Shown piece after piece: positions 23,413 to 35,850 of a DNA stretch of 64,000 bases (position 1 is its first letter; every line of letters starts with the position of its first letter). Under the pieces are notes generated by a model, which saw nothing but the letters and a program-made list of their open reading frames with translations, did no database searches and was not told where the DNA came from. Origin of the DNA: Aspidapion aeneum (Eukaryota; Arthropoda; Insecta; Coleoptera; Brentidae); assembly GCA_963576565.1 (NCBI GenBank), contig OY755039.1, forward strand, positions 69,382,886 through 69,446,885, given 5' to 3'. The position numbers and the translations under genes were made by a program.

Positions 23413-24160
23413 TTTGATGGTCCTTCTCTCCAAATTAATAGTTTTCCAAACTACCTAGACTCCTGTGGTTCACCAATTTCCTACAAAAATTCCAAATTTC
23501 CATATATTTTCAAAATTTCATTTCCAAAAGTGAGTCGGCTTATCGGTAATCACGCCATTGATTCACACCGGTTGGACATATTTTCCTAAAAGTTGACCGA
23601 AGTTTTCATTACGTTCAAAAATAGCTATAGCCAATGCACATATTTCGTATAGTTTACTAGTTCATCAAAGAAAGTTGATCGCTTTGTTCATTACATTTTC
23701 AGTAAAAGTTGCGTCAATACGCCGAAAGTGAAAATTTTAAGGCGGTTCTTCCACCTACTTTCCTTGAATTATAGATTTTACAGGTGTCGCGTTAACGCGC
23801 AGGTTCAAGTGTCGCCGTCACCAGGGTCTCACGTTGCGCGCGTTGTTTCTTCGAATACCGAGGTTTCTTAGAAACTTTCAGACGGGACCGATAGTCGTAT
23901 GCACAGAGTGTGCGACTTGGAATCGAGAGGTGCGGGGTTCAATCCTTGGTGAGACATAAAAGTTTTTTTTTAAGGATATGTTCAAATAATAACATACAGA
24001 CAAACTTACAAACATTTCATTTCAAAATTTTCGAAAAAAGTTAATAAAATTAAAATAATAAAATTGTTTAATTTTTGCTAAAATTCGGGTTATATTTTAG
24101 GCTATATTTTAGGCATTTTTTTGGGTAATTTTAAAAACAAATTAACTTTCAAAAACAAAA
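23413..24160 (+). other. BEL-B leader with tRNA-like segment
   Basis: A 748-bp untranslated leader. Around 23888-23960 there is a tRNA-like stretch: a possible anticodon arm (CGACTTGGAATCG) and a B-box-like GGGTTCAATCC. The acceptor stem does not pair, so it is a remnant or chance resemblance. The leader ends in an A/T-rich run just before the Gag ATG. Confidence 0.5.
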
Positions 24161-27100
24161 ATGTCTACGCAAAAACAGAAAAAACTTTGCGACAAAAGGC
24201 TTTTGAGCTTCAACCAAATGGCGGAAGCTCACGAGAAAGCTTTGAAAGCGAACTCGGATACAGCGTTTCAATTTTTGTTTAAATCCAGATATGAAGACGT
24301 CGAAGAATGTCATGCTCAATTCTATAATTTTCATAACCAAATTATTGGCTCTCTCGAAGAGTTTAAACTTTCATTTGACGAGCAGGATAAAACTAGAAAA
24401 GACTTTGACAACCTTTATTATGAATGTAAGGGTATTCACTACGACCTTTTTAGGGCCAACCCTGTCAATTACGTATGCAACCCTAACCAACAAAATATTG
24501 TTCAGAGGTCAAATACAAGATCATTTCCACAACCAAGGTTGCCAATTTTCGATGGTAATTATAAAAGCTGGCAACACTGGTTTGACTTATTTAAAGTCAT
24601 GGTACATCACAATTCTGATTTAAGTGATATAGAGAAATTTCAACAATTGCGGAGTTCTGTTCTGAATGAAGCCCTTTCTCTAGTAAAAACCATTCCCCTC
24701 GCAGATAGCAATTATCACATTGCGTATGAAACCTTAGTAAAGAGGTATCAAAATAAACGAATTATTGCTACTACCGCTTTGAATGCTATTAACTTTCTTT
24801 CAACAAAATCCAGTTCTGGGAAAGAATTACGTTCCATGTTGGATACATTTTCTGAGAATCTAGCCATCTTAAATGAGCTTGGTTTTCCTACAAAAGAATG
24901 GGACTTTCTTACTTTTAACATGATGCTCTCAAAACTTGAAGTCAAGATGAGGACTGATTTCGAACTTTACTATAGTAGAGAGAAAAACAATTCAGAAATT
25001 CCGTCCTACACTGATCTTTACACGTTTATAGAAAATCATTGCGTTGCGCTCGAATCTGTAGTGCAAATGCCCAGTTTTAGTAGGCAAAATCAAACCCCTA
25101 GACAACCTCAAACTACGCGTAATTCTCAACAGAACAGTTTTCAGAGAAACAGTTTTAATAATTTTAATTCACCTTCTGCTTTCAATACAACTATTTCAAA
25201 TCAAAGTTCAAATTCAAGAAATCAACAAAATACTTTACAAAATAGCAATCAACGCAGCAACCCTCAAATACAAAATAATCAGAACAGAACTTTTAATCCA
25301 AAAATAAAATGTCACCTATGTTCTTCGAATCACGCATTATCGAAATGTATCGAATTTCAAAACAAAAGTCCACAGGAAAGGATGGGTTATGTTCGGCAGG
25401 TGAATCTATGTCAAAATTGCTTACATTTTGCTCACCAGACCGTGAATTGCCCCTCCTCCTACAACTGCTTTACGTGTGAAGCTAGGCACCACAGTCTTCT
25501 TCACGTTCCACAACCAGTAGCGCCCTCTGTGAGTGTTAATTCATACCCTCCAGAGAACGCTAATATTCCACTTTCCAATTCCAATAGCACCCCTATGTCA
25601 GGAAGCCATTCCACAAACTGTCATGCGACAATGATTTCCAAAAATTCCACTTTTCTACTTTCTACCGTTGTAGCTGACATGTTAGACTCAAGGGGACATT
25701 ACCAACCAGTTCGTATCTTACTCGATTCTGCCTCAGAGGCAAACTTTATTTCAGAAAAGTGTCTAAATCGTTTAGGTCTTTCGAAAAGCTTCTTTTCTAC
25801 TTCTATTCAAGGCTTAAATCAAATGACATCTTCCAATACCAAAGGTAAGACGAAATGTCTTATCAAACCTCAAGGTCAAGCGGGACCTACCTTTGATTTT
25901 GAGGCTTTAGTACTTCCAAAACTTTGTACAGAGATTCCTTCTTGCGCTGTCGACTCGAGCAAGTGGAATCACATTCGCAATATCAAACTTTCTGATCAAA
26001 ACTTCCATATACCAAGTTCCATAGATGTCCTAGTAGTTTGTGAACTTTTTCCGCATCTCTTACAAGAGGGAGTTATCCACGGAGAGCGTGGACAACCTAG
26101 TGCTTTTAATAGCATCTTTGGCTATGTGCTGATTGGTAAAGTTGAAACTTCAAAGCAACAAAATCCCCAATCACTCATAAGCTGTTACACTTCCATCGAA
26201 CCATCTCTGGATATCTGCCTAGAGCGCTTCTGGGAGATAGAGCAGGTTCCACATAAGGTTCATCACAGTCCTGAGGATATAATGTGCGAAAAATTATTTT
26301 CACAATCAGTTTCACGCAACGAATCAGGTAGATTCGTCGTTCCATTACCTTTCATAAACTTAGAACCCCAGTTGGGTGACACCTATCCAATCGCTTTAAA
26401 ACGTTTCAAGCTTCAGGAAGCTAGACTTCTCAAAGACTCAGCTAATTATCAAGCTTACAAAGATTTTATGCAAGATTATTTAGACACTGGTCACATGATA
26501 CCTATTCCTACGCCTATATCTAAAGATGTCTTGGATAATTCCTACTTTATCCCTCATCACAGTGTCTGGAACACTGGGAAGATAAGAGTGGTCTTTGATG
26601 GGTCTCAACGTAGTCCCAGAGGTGTCTCACTCAACGAGACGTTGTGCGCAGGTCCTATACTGCAAAACTGTGAAATTCTACTTAATTTTCGAATTCATGC
26701 TGTAGCCTTTGTTACTGACATAGTAAAAAGGTTCCGACAGATTTTAATTATTCCTGAGCACACGCGTTATCAAAATATTCTATGGAGATTTTCTGAGGAT
26801 GATCCTGTCCAAACCTACTCCTTAAGAACAGTTGTTTATGGACTTAAGTCATCACCTTACTTAGCTATTCGTACTATACAAGAACTAGCTAAACTTGAGT
26901 CTGAAAGGTATCCTAATGCTTCCAAGGTGCTTCTTAAAGACATTTACGTCGACGACGTGCTCACTGGGCAGGATTCTGTGGCCTCTGCCAAAGGACTTCA
27001 GTCGGAGTTAATCTCCCTGTTGCGCCTAGGAGGGTTTGAACTTAAAAAATGGGCGAGCAACAGTCCGGAACTTCTCTCCTCATTCTCAGAATCAGAAACA

Positions 27101-29476
27101 CAAATGTCCATTCGTTTCGACAAATCCGAACCTAATTTTGTAAAAATATTAGGTCTCCAATGGAATCCTATCTCAGATTCGTTTACCTACTTGGTCGTAC
27201 CAGAAGATAAACCATGCACCAAGCGAGGTATCTTATCTCAAATCATGAAAATTTTTGATCCCTTAGATTTCTGTTCTCCCGTTTCTTTACTTGCTAAGCA
27301 TCTCATGCAAGATCTGTGGAAGGAGAAGCTGGACTGGGATTCTCAGCCTCCTCCGCATATAGTAAATGTTTGGAATCAATTTCGAACCGAACTTCCAAAT
27401 CTTTCAAATATTCATTTACCTAGACGCCTTTCCATTGATCAACCACGTAGCATTTAACTTCACGGCTTTTCAGACGCCTCTATGATAGGTTACGCGGCTA
27501 CGGTCTATTTCAGAATGGAGTCAGTTTCCGGAGAAATCCATACCTTTCTTGCAATGGCCAAATCTAAGGTCGCACCAGTGAAAACAGTCAGTCTTCCGCG
27601 ACTGGAGCTTCTTGGTGCCACTTTACTTTGCGACCTACTTTCCTTTATTCAAAACACTTATTCAGATATTCTTAACTTCAACCAAATCTGTGCATGGTGT
27701 GATTCCCAAGTGGTTCTATGCTGGTTGGCGGCTTCACCTCACAGGTTTAAAACGTTTGTGGCAAACCGTATCTGTCACATTCAAGAAACCATTTCTACTA
27801 CGGCCTGGAAATATATTCCATCACCGCTAAATCCAGCCGACTGTGCTTCGCGCGGTCTTATGCCTAATCAACTTGTCAAACATGACTTGTATTGGGAAGG
27901 TCCTTGTTTTCTTAGGCTACCAAAAGAGAGCTGGCCTGATGATTTTCGCTGTCCAGACCCTCCGGAAAACGAGGTTATTCTGGAAGAACGAAAATCAGTA
28001 TTTCAAACATGCACAGTTGAACCACACATGCTTGATACTTTTCTTTCTCGTTACTCTTCCCTAGAGAAAATTCAACGCATAATTTCCTATATTTTCCGCC
28101 TTACCGAAAAGAAATCTAAATATCCTAACTAAAATATTACCGAAGTAGAACTTCAACATTCTCTTATTGTTCTCGTTCGGCATGTTCAACGTTCCATCTT
28201 TGCTGATCTCATTTCACGTTTGAATGACGTAAAGCTACTTCCTAAACAATTTCGTAAACTTTCACTTTTTCTAGATACACAAGGCTGCTTAAGAGTGGGG
28301 GGTCGATTACCACATTCTTCCGAACTCTCTTATTCAGCAAAACACCCTTTACTTTTACCACATTCTCACCGTCTTACTCAACTTGTCATTGAGTACACTC
28401 ACAAAAGGTACTGTCATCCCGGTCAAAAAACGTTGCATTACCTCTTGAGACAACAATTTTGAATCCTTTCCCCTCGCTATGCAATCGAAAGTATAACTTC
28501 TCATTGCATTTTATGCTATCGATTAAATCCTAAACCTTCCGTACAAATCATGGGCAACTTGCCTGCTCAACGCATCTCTCAAGTAAAGGCATTTTCACAT
28601 GTTGCCATAGATTATTGTGGTCCCTTTCCAATTACAATGGGAAAGTACCGAGGTGCAAAGGTATCCAAAGGTTATATCCTTGTCTTAGTCTGCTCCGCAA
28701 CAAAGGCAGTTCACCTAGAACTTACCTCCGATATTTCTACCCCTACCTTTCTTGCGGCTTTTAAGAGATTTGTGGCAAGAAGAGGAAGAATCTCTGACAT
28801 TTACTCAGATTGTGGTAGCGCGTTCTTGGGAGCTGATCGTTTACTCAAACAGTACTCCCAGGAAGCATGTCACAGTCTAAAAATTACCTGGCATTTTTCA
28901 AGTCCTGGTAGTCCGCACCTAAACGGACTAGCCGAGGCAGGAGTTAAATCCACCAAGGCAAATTTGAAACGTGTAATAGGTGAGCAACGGTTAACCTATG
29001 AAGAGTTTTTTACTTTTTTGTGTCAGGTCGAATCCATACTAAACAGCCGGCCTCTGTATGCCCAAAGTATGGATCCGAATGACTTTCTTCCACTGACCCC
29101 TGGTCATTTTCTTACCCTGGAACCGTTGAATTCCGTACCAGAACCCGAATTTTCTGATTCCAAGTTGAACACCCTGTCCCGCTGGCAGCTGGTGCAAAGG
29201 CTCCAGTCCGATTTTTGGAAACGCTGGAACTTGGAGTACCTAAACACCTTGCAACAGCGTTCTAAATGGACAGAGGCTTCTAACAATATTAAACTAAATA
29301 CTTTAGTCGTGGTAAAGAATGAACAAAAACCGCCATTGCAACGGGCTGTTGGGCGAATTGTCGACGTACACCCTGGCTCAGACGGTCATATTCGTGTTGT
29401 GACCGTTAAAACAGCTACAGGAACATATCGTCGACCAGTAGTGAAACTATGTCCTTTGCCTATGCCCGACGCATAA
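24161..29476 (+). pseudogene. BEL-B Gag-Pol polyprotein with three in-frame stops
   Basis: A single frame starts at ATG 24161 (MSTQKQKK). Gag (DUF1759 type) has PIFDGNYKSWQHWFDLF and YQNKR, an N/Q-rich linker, and zinc knuckles (CHLCSSNHALSKC, CQNCLHFAHQTVNC, CFTCEARHH). The protease follows with LLDSASEANF. RT has IRVVFDGSQ, VTDIVKRF and the catalytic YVDD. RNase H has GFSDAS, RLELLGA and CDSQVVL. Integrase has the HPG...TLHYLLRQQF zinc region and the D (AIDYCGPF), D (YSDCGSAF) and E (NGLAEAGVK) residues. Stops are TAA 27455-27457, TAA 28130-28132 and TGA 28460-28462, the last where BEL-A has Trp. Frame is never lost, so the decay is by point mutation only. Full length would be about 1770 residues, normal for BEL/Pao. 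Confidence 0.95.
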
Positions 29477-29679
29477 GGCAAAATTTTCCTTTTCTTTCTT
29501 AATTTTTTCTAAGTATTTTTTTCTTTTCTTTTAATTTTAATTTACATGCATAATTTAATGCATATTTGGGTTAATGTTAAATTGTATCGTTTAATCGCTA
29601 ATAGGCGAATATTATTTATTTTTTTTTCCTTTCCTTTTCTTAACTAAGTAAAAACACACGTGTTTTGGCGGCCGGAAAA
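29477..29679 (+). other. BEL-B 3' untranslated region and polypurine tract
   Basis: T-rich sequence ending GGCGGCCGGAAAA (29667-29679) directly before the 3' LTR, the expected polypurine tract. Confidence 0.7.
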
Positions 29680-30090
29680 TGTTGGTGCAAGCAAGGAATT
29701 TCCTAATTTTCATTTTCTTTTACTTTTCTGCGCGTTTAAAATAATTTAAATTTTCGCGCTCTAAAATATGCATATGGGTTTTCACGGCACCGCACACGAG
29801 GGAGGACAAGCAGCGCGGGATGAGTGCGCAAAGAACCACCGTCACAACAAGACACTAGAAAAATCACGTTCCCGAAAAAGTGAATTTTGAGGTGAAAAAC
29901 TGGACGTTTAAACGTTGACTGGAGCCGCAAGAGAGTCCGAGGTAGGTGCCTTTTCATATAAAATTCCATATGTATCGTAACTTTTCATTTTCAATCGTCA
30001 ATACCGACAATTATTTTTAAATGTGCTTGTAAAGCCAAACCGGCGACCTGTCGAAGGAAATTCCATTATTTTTCACCACTTGCACGCACA
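29680..30090 (+). repeat. BEL-B 3' LTR
   Basis: 411 bp, TGTTGG to GCACA. Five substitutions separate it from 23002-23412. Confidence 0.95.
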
Positions 30091-30095
30091 CCTAT

Positions 30096-32905
30096 TGCCT
30101 ACATTGCTGACATCAAACAGATGTTCCGTCAAGTCCTTATCAATCCTTATCACCATCCTTATCAAAGGATATTGTGGAGGTTTTCTCCACATGACCCACT
30201 TTCAGTGTGGGAACTTTCTACTGTCACTTTTGGCATGACATGCTCACCTTTTCTAGCCATGCGTACCTTAAATGAGCTGGCAGAGAGAGAAAAGGAACGT
30301 TTTCCTATGGCTAGTACTGTTCTAAAAACGTCAATCTATATCGACGATATCTTGGGAACGAGCCCTTCGCTTTCTGAAGCTCTCTCCCTTCAAACAGAAC
30401 TCAATGATTTGTTGAAGTCGGGAGGATTTGAACTTAAAAAATGGGCAAGAAATTGTCCTGAGTTATTGGCAACATTGCCAGAGTCCGATCGTCAAATGCC
30501 TCTCTCTTTCGACAAGGAGGAACCCCACTTTATCAAAGTTTTAGGACTTCAATGGCATCCAAAAAACGACATTTTTTCTTATCAATGCCGAATGAAGGAC
30601 AAACCCCCAACCAAACGTTCTATTTTATCTATCATAGGAACAATCTTCGATCCTTTAGGTTTTCTTTGTCCCTTGTTGCTACAAGCAAAATTTATTTTGC
30701 AACAGTTGTGGATATAGGAAAATAGGCTGGGACGAAGAACCAGATTCTTCTATCATCGACTCTTGGAACAAACTTCGTTCTGAATTCCCGCTTCTTTCCA
30801 ATTTTCAATTACCCCGTCAAATCAAACTGTCAAAAACCAATACCTGTCAAATCATCGGCTTCTGGGACGCTTCAATTCGAGGCTACGCAGGCGTCGTATA
30901 TTTTCGTGTAGAAGAGGAAAACAATATATCTGTTTCTCTCATATCTGCAAAATCTAGGGTCGCGCCTATAAAGTCACAAACTTTGGCTAGGCTAGAACTC
31001 CTAGGCGCATTTCTTTTAAGCGAATTAATTGACTTCGTTTTATCTAGCTATGAAGGAAAAATAACTTTTACAAATATCGTTACTTTCTGCGATTCGCAAG
31101 TCGTATTGCACTGGCTTTCATCCCCTCCTAATCGCTGGCAAACCTTTGTTGGAAATCGAGTCAGTAGAATCCAAGAAATCATTCCCTCAAACTCGTGGCG
31201 CTACATTCCTTCTGCTTTGAATGCAGCCGATATTGCGTCACGAGGGGCCACCCCTTCACAGCTCATGTCATATGACATGTGGTGGAACGCACCGTCGTTT
31301 GTGTGGTCTCTCGAAAACGAATGGCCCGATTTTCATAAATCAAAAATGCTGATTGATTTCGGAGATATTAATCTGGAGGAAAAGCCAAAGGTCTGTTGCA
31401 ATGCGATAATTGATGTCAACTTCTTAGATCAGCTTCTTATCAAATATTCATCTATATCCAAAATTCAACGTATCATTTGTTATGTCCTTCGAATAGTTAA
31501 CCTTTTTCAAAACCATTCCTATCAAAAACCCACTAAGCCGCCGGACCAAAAAGTTATTTTTGAGAATATTGTTTTTCCTACCACCGGTGAGATGCAAAGT
31601 GCGTTACACCTTCTTATCAAACGCGTTCAAGGTTCTTGTTTTTCTGAGCTTTTTTCCGCGTTATCTAAGGATAAACCAATACCGAAACCTTTGCGAAAAC
31701 TTTCACCTTTTCTTGATGAGAATAATATCATTAGAGTCGGTGGCAGATTACAAAAATCTGACCTTTTGTCTTATTCTGCAAAACACCCCGTCTTACTTTC
31801 GAGTGACCATCGTTTAACTACTCTTCTTATCGAGTCCGCTCATCGACAATATCTTCATCCTGGGTTTAAAACATTACATAATCTGCTTTTACAGCAATTT
31901 TGGATATTATCTGCCAGACGGGCAATTCAAAGAACCATATCCAAGTGCTTGCAATGTTTTAGAATCAACCCTAAACCCTATAGACCGCCCATAATGAGTT
32001 CACTTCCCGCTCATCGAATCAATCAACTTAAACCTTTTTCGATTGTAGCTATCGACTTTTGTGGACCTTTCTTTGTGATTCCTCATCGTTACCGTGGTTG
32101 TAAAGCTTTCAAATCGTATGTCTGTATGTTTGTCTGTACGGCCACACATTGCGTGCATTTGGAATTAACCATGGAACTGTCCACCGAAGGGTTCGTAGGT
32201 GCATTCCATCGATTCATTTGCAGACGCGGAAGCGTGACGCAATGCTGGTCAGATCAAGGCAGTAATTTTATAGGGTTTCGTAACCAATTACTGGATTACG
32301 CAAGAAGTGCTGCCACCAGACTTTCTATTCGTTGGCATCTGGGACCTCCTCTTAGTCCACATTTCAATGCCCTGGCAGAAGCTGGCGTCAAAAGTTTTAA
32401 AACTCACTTTGTACGAGTTGTCGGCGACCAGAAGTTGTCTATCATGGAGATGTCCACCCTTACCTGTCGCATAGAAGCCGTACTTAATAGTCGCCCTTTA
32501 TCTCCTGCCTCTTCAGGCCCACACGATCTTCAACCTCTTACCCCTGGGCATTTTTTGACACTTGAACCCCTTAATTCGGAAATTCCGGAGTCAGATTTGT
32601 CCGAGGTTCCCCTAAATCGGCTCTCGAGATGGCAACTAATCCAAAAACTACATAATGATTTTTGGAAACGGTATTCTATAGAGTATTTGCAGCGACACAA
32701 GTGGACTGATTCGTCCCCAAATATCAAATTAAATGATTTGGTTATCATAACAAGTGATTACATTCAATCGCCTTTGAAATGGCCGGTCGGTCGGGTCATC
32801 GAACTGCATCCCGGCGGGGACGGTCAGGTGCGTGTTGCGACGGTACAAACGGTTACCGGTGTTTATAAGCGGCCAGTTGTAAAACTGTGCCTCTTGCCAA
32901 ATTAA
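30096..32905 (+). pseudogene. BEL-A RT remainder, RNase H and integrase
   Basis: The frame resumes after the right CCTAT copy with the RT palm (ADIKQMFRQ, catalytic YIDDILG). A 1-base shift near 30712 moves to the second frame, which stays open to TAA at 32903-32905. RNase H has GFWDAS, RLELLGA and CDSQVVLHW. The integrase zinc region has YLHPGFKTLHNLL and CLQCF. The core has D (AIDFCGPF), D (WSDQGSNF) and E (NALAEAGVK). The C-terminal segment (DLVIITSD, GRVIELHPG, RPVVKLCLLP) is intact. Together with 20581-23001 it forms a full BEL/Pao polyprotein. Confidence 0.93.
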
Positions 32906-33137
32906 AAGTAATTTTAATTTTCTACCTTTTACCGGGTATTACAATAGGTTTTTTATTTTTAATTTTTTTTGAATTTTTTGTTTGTTTGTTTTGCCTTTTT
33001 TCGGGATTTCGTTATATCTAAATAAACTTACGATACTTATCTGTTTTCATTCATTTATATTTATCTGTCGATTCTTTTTCTTATATCTATATCTGTCCGG
33101 TTGAGATTCTAAAATTGTGTGTTTTGGAGGGCAGTTA

Positions 33138-33612
33138 TGTTAGCTCCCGCTAAATTTCGCGGTTGTTTATATATATTTTTAAAAACACACAACTGTATGA
33201 AGGACAAAGCGCAGTCCGCGTATTTGGACATGCGCACCAACAACCAGAGAGATCCTTGTCAATCGCCTAGAGAAAATGGCGTGTTAATTTCGTTCTCCAA
33301 CTATTTCAAATATCTACACCTGAAAGTGCTCGATTTTTGTGTACTGAAGCATAGAACTAGAAACTTCAGCCCTTCAGCTACGTGGTGACATCATTAGATC
33401 CAATCAGGGGCCCCTTGAAATTGGAGAATTTGGCTGCAAAAGTGGTGAGTGCATTTGTCTCTGATTACCGTTGTGTGGCGCAAATAATTTTACCTATGGA
33501 CGTTTGATTATTTCGTAATTTCATATCAATATATTTATGTTGGTTCGCGCTTTCATTAATTAAAATATTTACAGTCCATTGCATTTAACGTTTTTCTAAC
33601 CGTGGACTAACA
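33138..33612 (+). repeat. BEL-A 3' LTR
   Basis: 475 bp, TGTTAGCTCC to GGACTAACA. It is preceded by the purine-rich tract TTTGGAGGGCAGTTA (33123-33137). The right target copy ACACC follows. Confidence 0.92.
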
Positions 33613-35640
33613 ACACCTATGAAATCAAAAAGAATATACGTCTAAAAAACAAACTTCATATAAAATATAAAAGAAACAAGGATTCTGCAACTTACCAAAG
33701 TTTTACTACTCTTCGGGCTAAAATTAAGAACGATATAAATACTGCATATCAACAATACATTAATCATACAGAGCAACTGATTAACGAGGATCCCAATAAG
33801 TTGTGGGCTTACATTAATTCCAAACGTTCATCTGGGTCTCGGATACCTGATTCCATGGTTTATAGTGACACACAAATAGACAATACATCTCAAATTGCCT
33901 CTGCGTTTGCTGATTTCTTTCATAAATCATTCAATCCGCAGAGCGATTTGGCAAACATGTCGACAGATAAATCAAAAATTATATTTCCAGTCATCGACAT
34001 CCGGTCCTTTTCTGAGGAAGAAGTGCTCCAAACCTTAAACTCATCAAAGAATAAAATGACATGCGGTCCAGATCTTTTACCATCTTTCCTTATTGAGGAT
34101 TGTTCCAACTTACTTGCTAAACCTCTCACATATCTCTATAATCTCTGTATCTCTACTCAATCCATTCCCAGTGTTTGGAAATGCTCCAAGGTTAGCCCTA
34201 TCCACAAAAAATCAGATAAAACAGATATTACTAACTACAGGCCCATTACGATAATAAACAACTTCTTAAAATGCCTTGAAATTCTTGTACATAACAAACT
34301 TTTTCATCTAGTAAAAAACAGAATTTCCCCTTTACAGCATGGTTTTTTGAAAGGACGTTATACAATAACCAACGTGGTGATCACCACACAAACTATTGCT
34401 GAAACACTAGATAGCTCTTCCCAATTGGACGTCATATACACTGACCTATCCAAAGCATTCGACAAGTTTATATTATCTAAACTTGAACTTTTTGGCCTTT
34501 CAGATAATCTCTTACAGTTTCTGAAATCATGGCTTTCAGATCGAATGCAATTTGTCTCAATAAATGGAATTGACTCTCCCGAATACATCTCATCTTCGGG
34601 AGTGCCTCAAGGGTCGGTGTTAGGGCCATTATTATTCGTCATCTTTATTAATGATGTGTGTGCTGATCTTAAGTCCATGACGCTACTGTATGCTGATGAT
34701 CTCAAGCTTCTCCTTCGTATTGACTCACTGGAGGATTGCCAAAGTCTCGAAAAAGACTTGGATACACTTATCGCTTGGTGTACAATAAATAAACTATTCA
34801 TGAACATAGACAAATGTCAAGTACTATCATTTACATTAAAAGCAAATCCAATTCTATGTAACTACTCAATAAACCAAACATTTTTATCTAGACCTGACTC
34901 TTTTCGCGACCTAGGAATAATTTTTGACAATAAATTATCCTTCACAAAGTATATTGAAACTATAACATCAGAAACGACAAAGACCTTGGGTTTTATTACC
35001 AGACTAAGCCGCGAATTTCAAAATATAAAAACTCTGAAAACATTGTTCTTCTCCTTTGTTAGGTCAAAATTAGAGTATGCTTCTCTAGTGTGGTCACCTG
35101 AATATAACATTCTTTAAAACTTATGGGATATATTCTCCTCAAGGTTTTGCAGAAGAAAATTTACTTGAAATGTTCGATATGCAATCCTTATCTAACAGAT
35201 TTCTGTTTAAGGTCCTGCACAACCAAATCGACTGTCCTGATATATTAAGTAAAATTAATTTTCTAGTTTCTCGTTTGTCTTCACGTCAAAATCTGACATT
35301 CTTTTTACCAAGAGTTCGAACAAATAAATTACAGTTTTCTCAGACCTTGACATATTTAACACCACAATCTCAAAAATTCGTGGTTATTTTACAACTTCAT
35401 TCCCCACTCTCTGATATAGTAAACATTCTGTTGTTCATAATTTTTAATGTAGTTTTTATTTATTTTAAATTTAATTTTATAACCTGTGTGTATTTTTATA
35501 ATTATTTTACATTTAATGTTTTTTTACTTAGTTTATTGCTTGAGTTTTTAGGTTGTGTAATTTTAAAGATTTTCCTGCTTTGTAATTGGGTTTTTTTTCC
35601 TGTTCAGCAGTGTAATAATAAATAAAAATAAATAAATAAA
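33613..35640 (+). pseudogene. Jockey-like LINE, 3' part (reverse transcriptase and tail)
   Basis: An open frame from 33618 to 35117 encodes RT: GPDLLPSFL, the NYRPITIIN block, QHGFLKGRYT, DLSKAFDKF, SGVPQGSVLGPLLF, and catalytic LYADDLKL. A stop at 35115-35117 coincides with a loss of roughly 40 residues. The C-terminal Jockey region (KTYGIYSPQG, LSNRFLFKVLHNQID) resumes in another frame to about 35420. The element ends with AATAATAAATAAA-type repeats at 35600-35640, a usual LINE tail. RNase H is not present, as expected for Jockey. Frame integrity across BEL-A shows that the LINE was only lightly decayed when BEL-A inserted. Confidence 0.9.
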
Positions 35641-35850
35641 AAACCAAAAAAAAAATAGCCGAAAATCCGTTTAACCTGAATAACCGGTGCCTTTAATTAT
35701 AATCACTTTTATTTTTTTTTAAATTACCGAAAAACCGATTAACCGGAATACCCGGTATTTTCTACCGGTTATAACCGGGCAGTATAAATGAGTGCAAAAA
35801 TAACCGGTTAACCGAAAAACCGGCATTTCACAGCAACCTTGCAATTTTAA
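35641..35850. repeat. CCGGTT-rich repeat with hAT-like end
   Basis: Dense CCGGTT/AACCGG motifs, ending ACCGGCATTTCACAGCAACCTTG. The terminal CAAGGTTGC (minus strand) resembles hAT termini. It mirrors 15045-15185 on the other side of the nest, so the two may be halves of one element split by later insertions. Confidence 0.45.

Larger units (their letters stand above)
23002..30090 (+). mobile_element. BEL-B: BEL/Pao LTR retrotransposon nested in BEL-A
   Basis: LTRs are 23002-23412 and 29680-30090 (411 bp each) with a perfect 5-bp target duplication CCTAT (22997-23001, 30091-30095). The internal region is one long frame from Gag to integrase with three stop codons and no frameshift. LTRs differ by five substitutions by eye (about 1.2 percent), so BEL-B is younger than BEL-A. 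It lies inside the BEL-A reverse transcriptase in the same orientation. It is related to BEL-A but clearly a different family. Confidence 0.96.
19712..33612 (+). mobile_element. BEL-A: BEL/Pao LTR retrotransposon (interrupted by BEL-B)
   Basis: LTRs are 19712-20187 and 33138-33612. The 5-bp target duplication ACACC lies at 19707-19711 and 33613-33617. The internal order Gag, protease, RT, RNase H, integrase is typical BEL/Pao. LTRs differ at about 19 substitutions plus one gap over 475 bp (about 4 percent, counted by eye). The coding frame has an in-frame stop and at least three frameshifts, and is cut by BEL-B. It inserted into the Jockey-like LINE. Confidence 0.95.
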
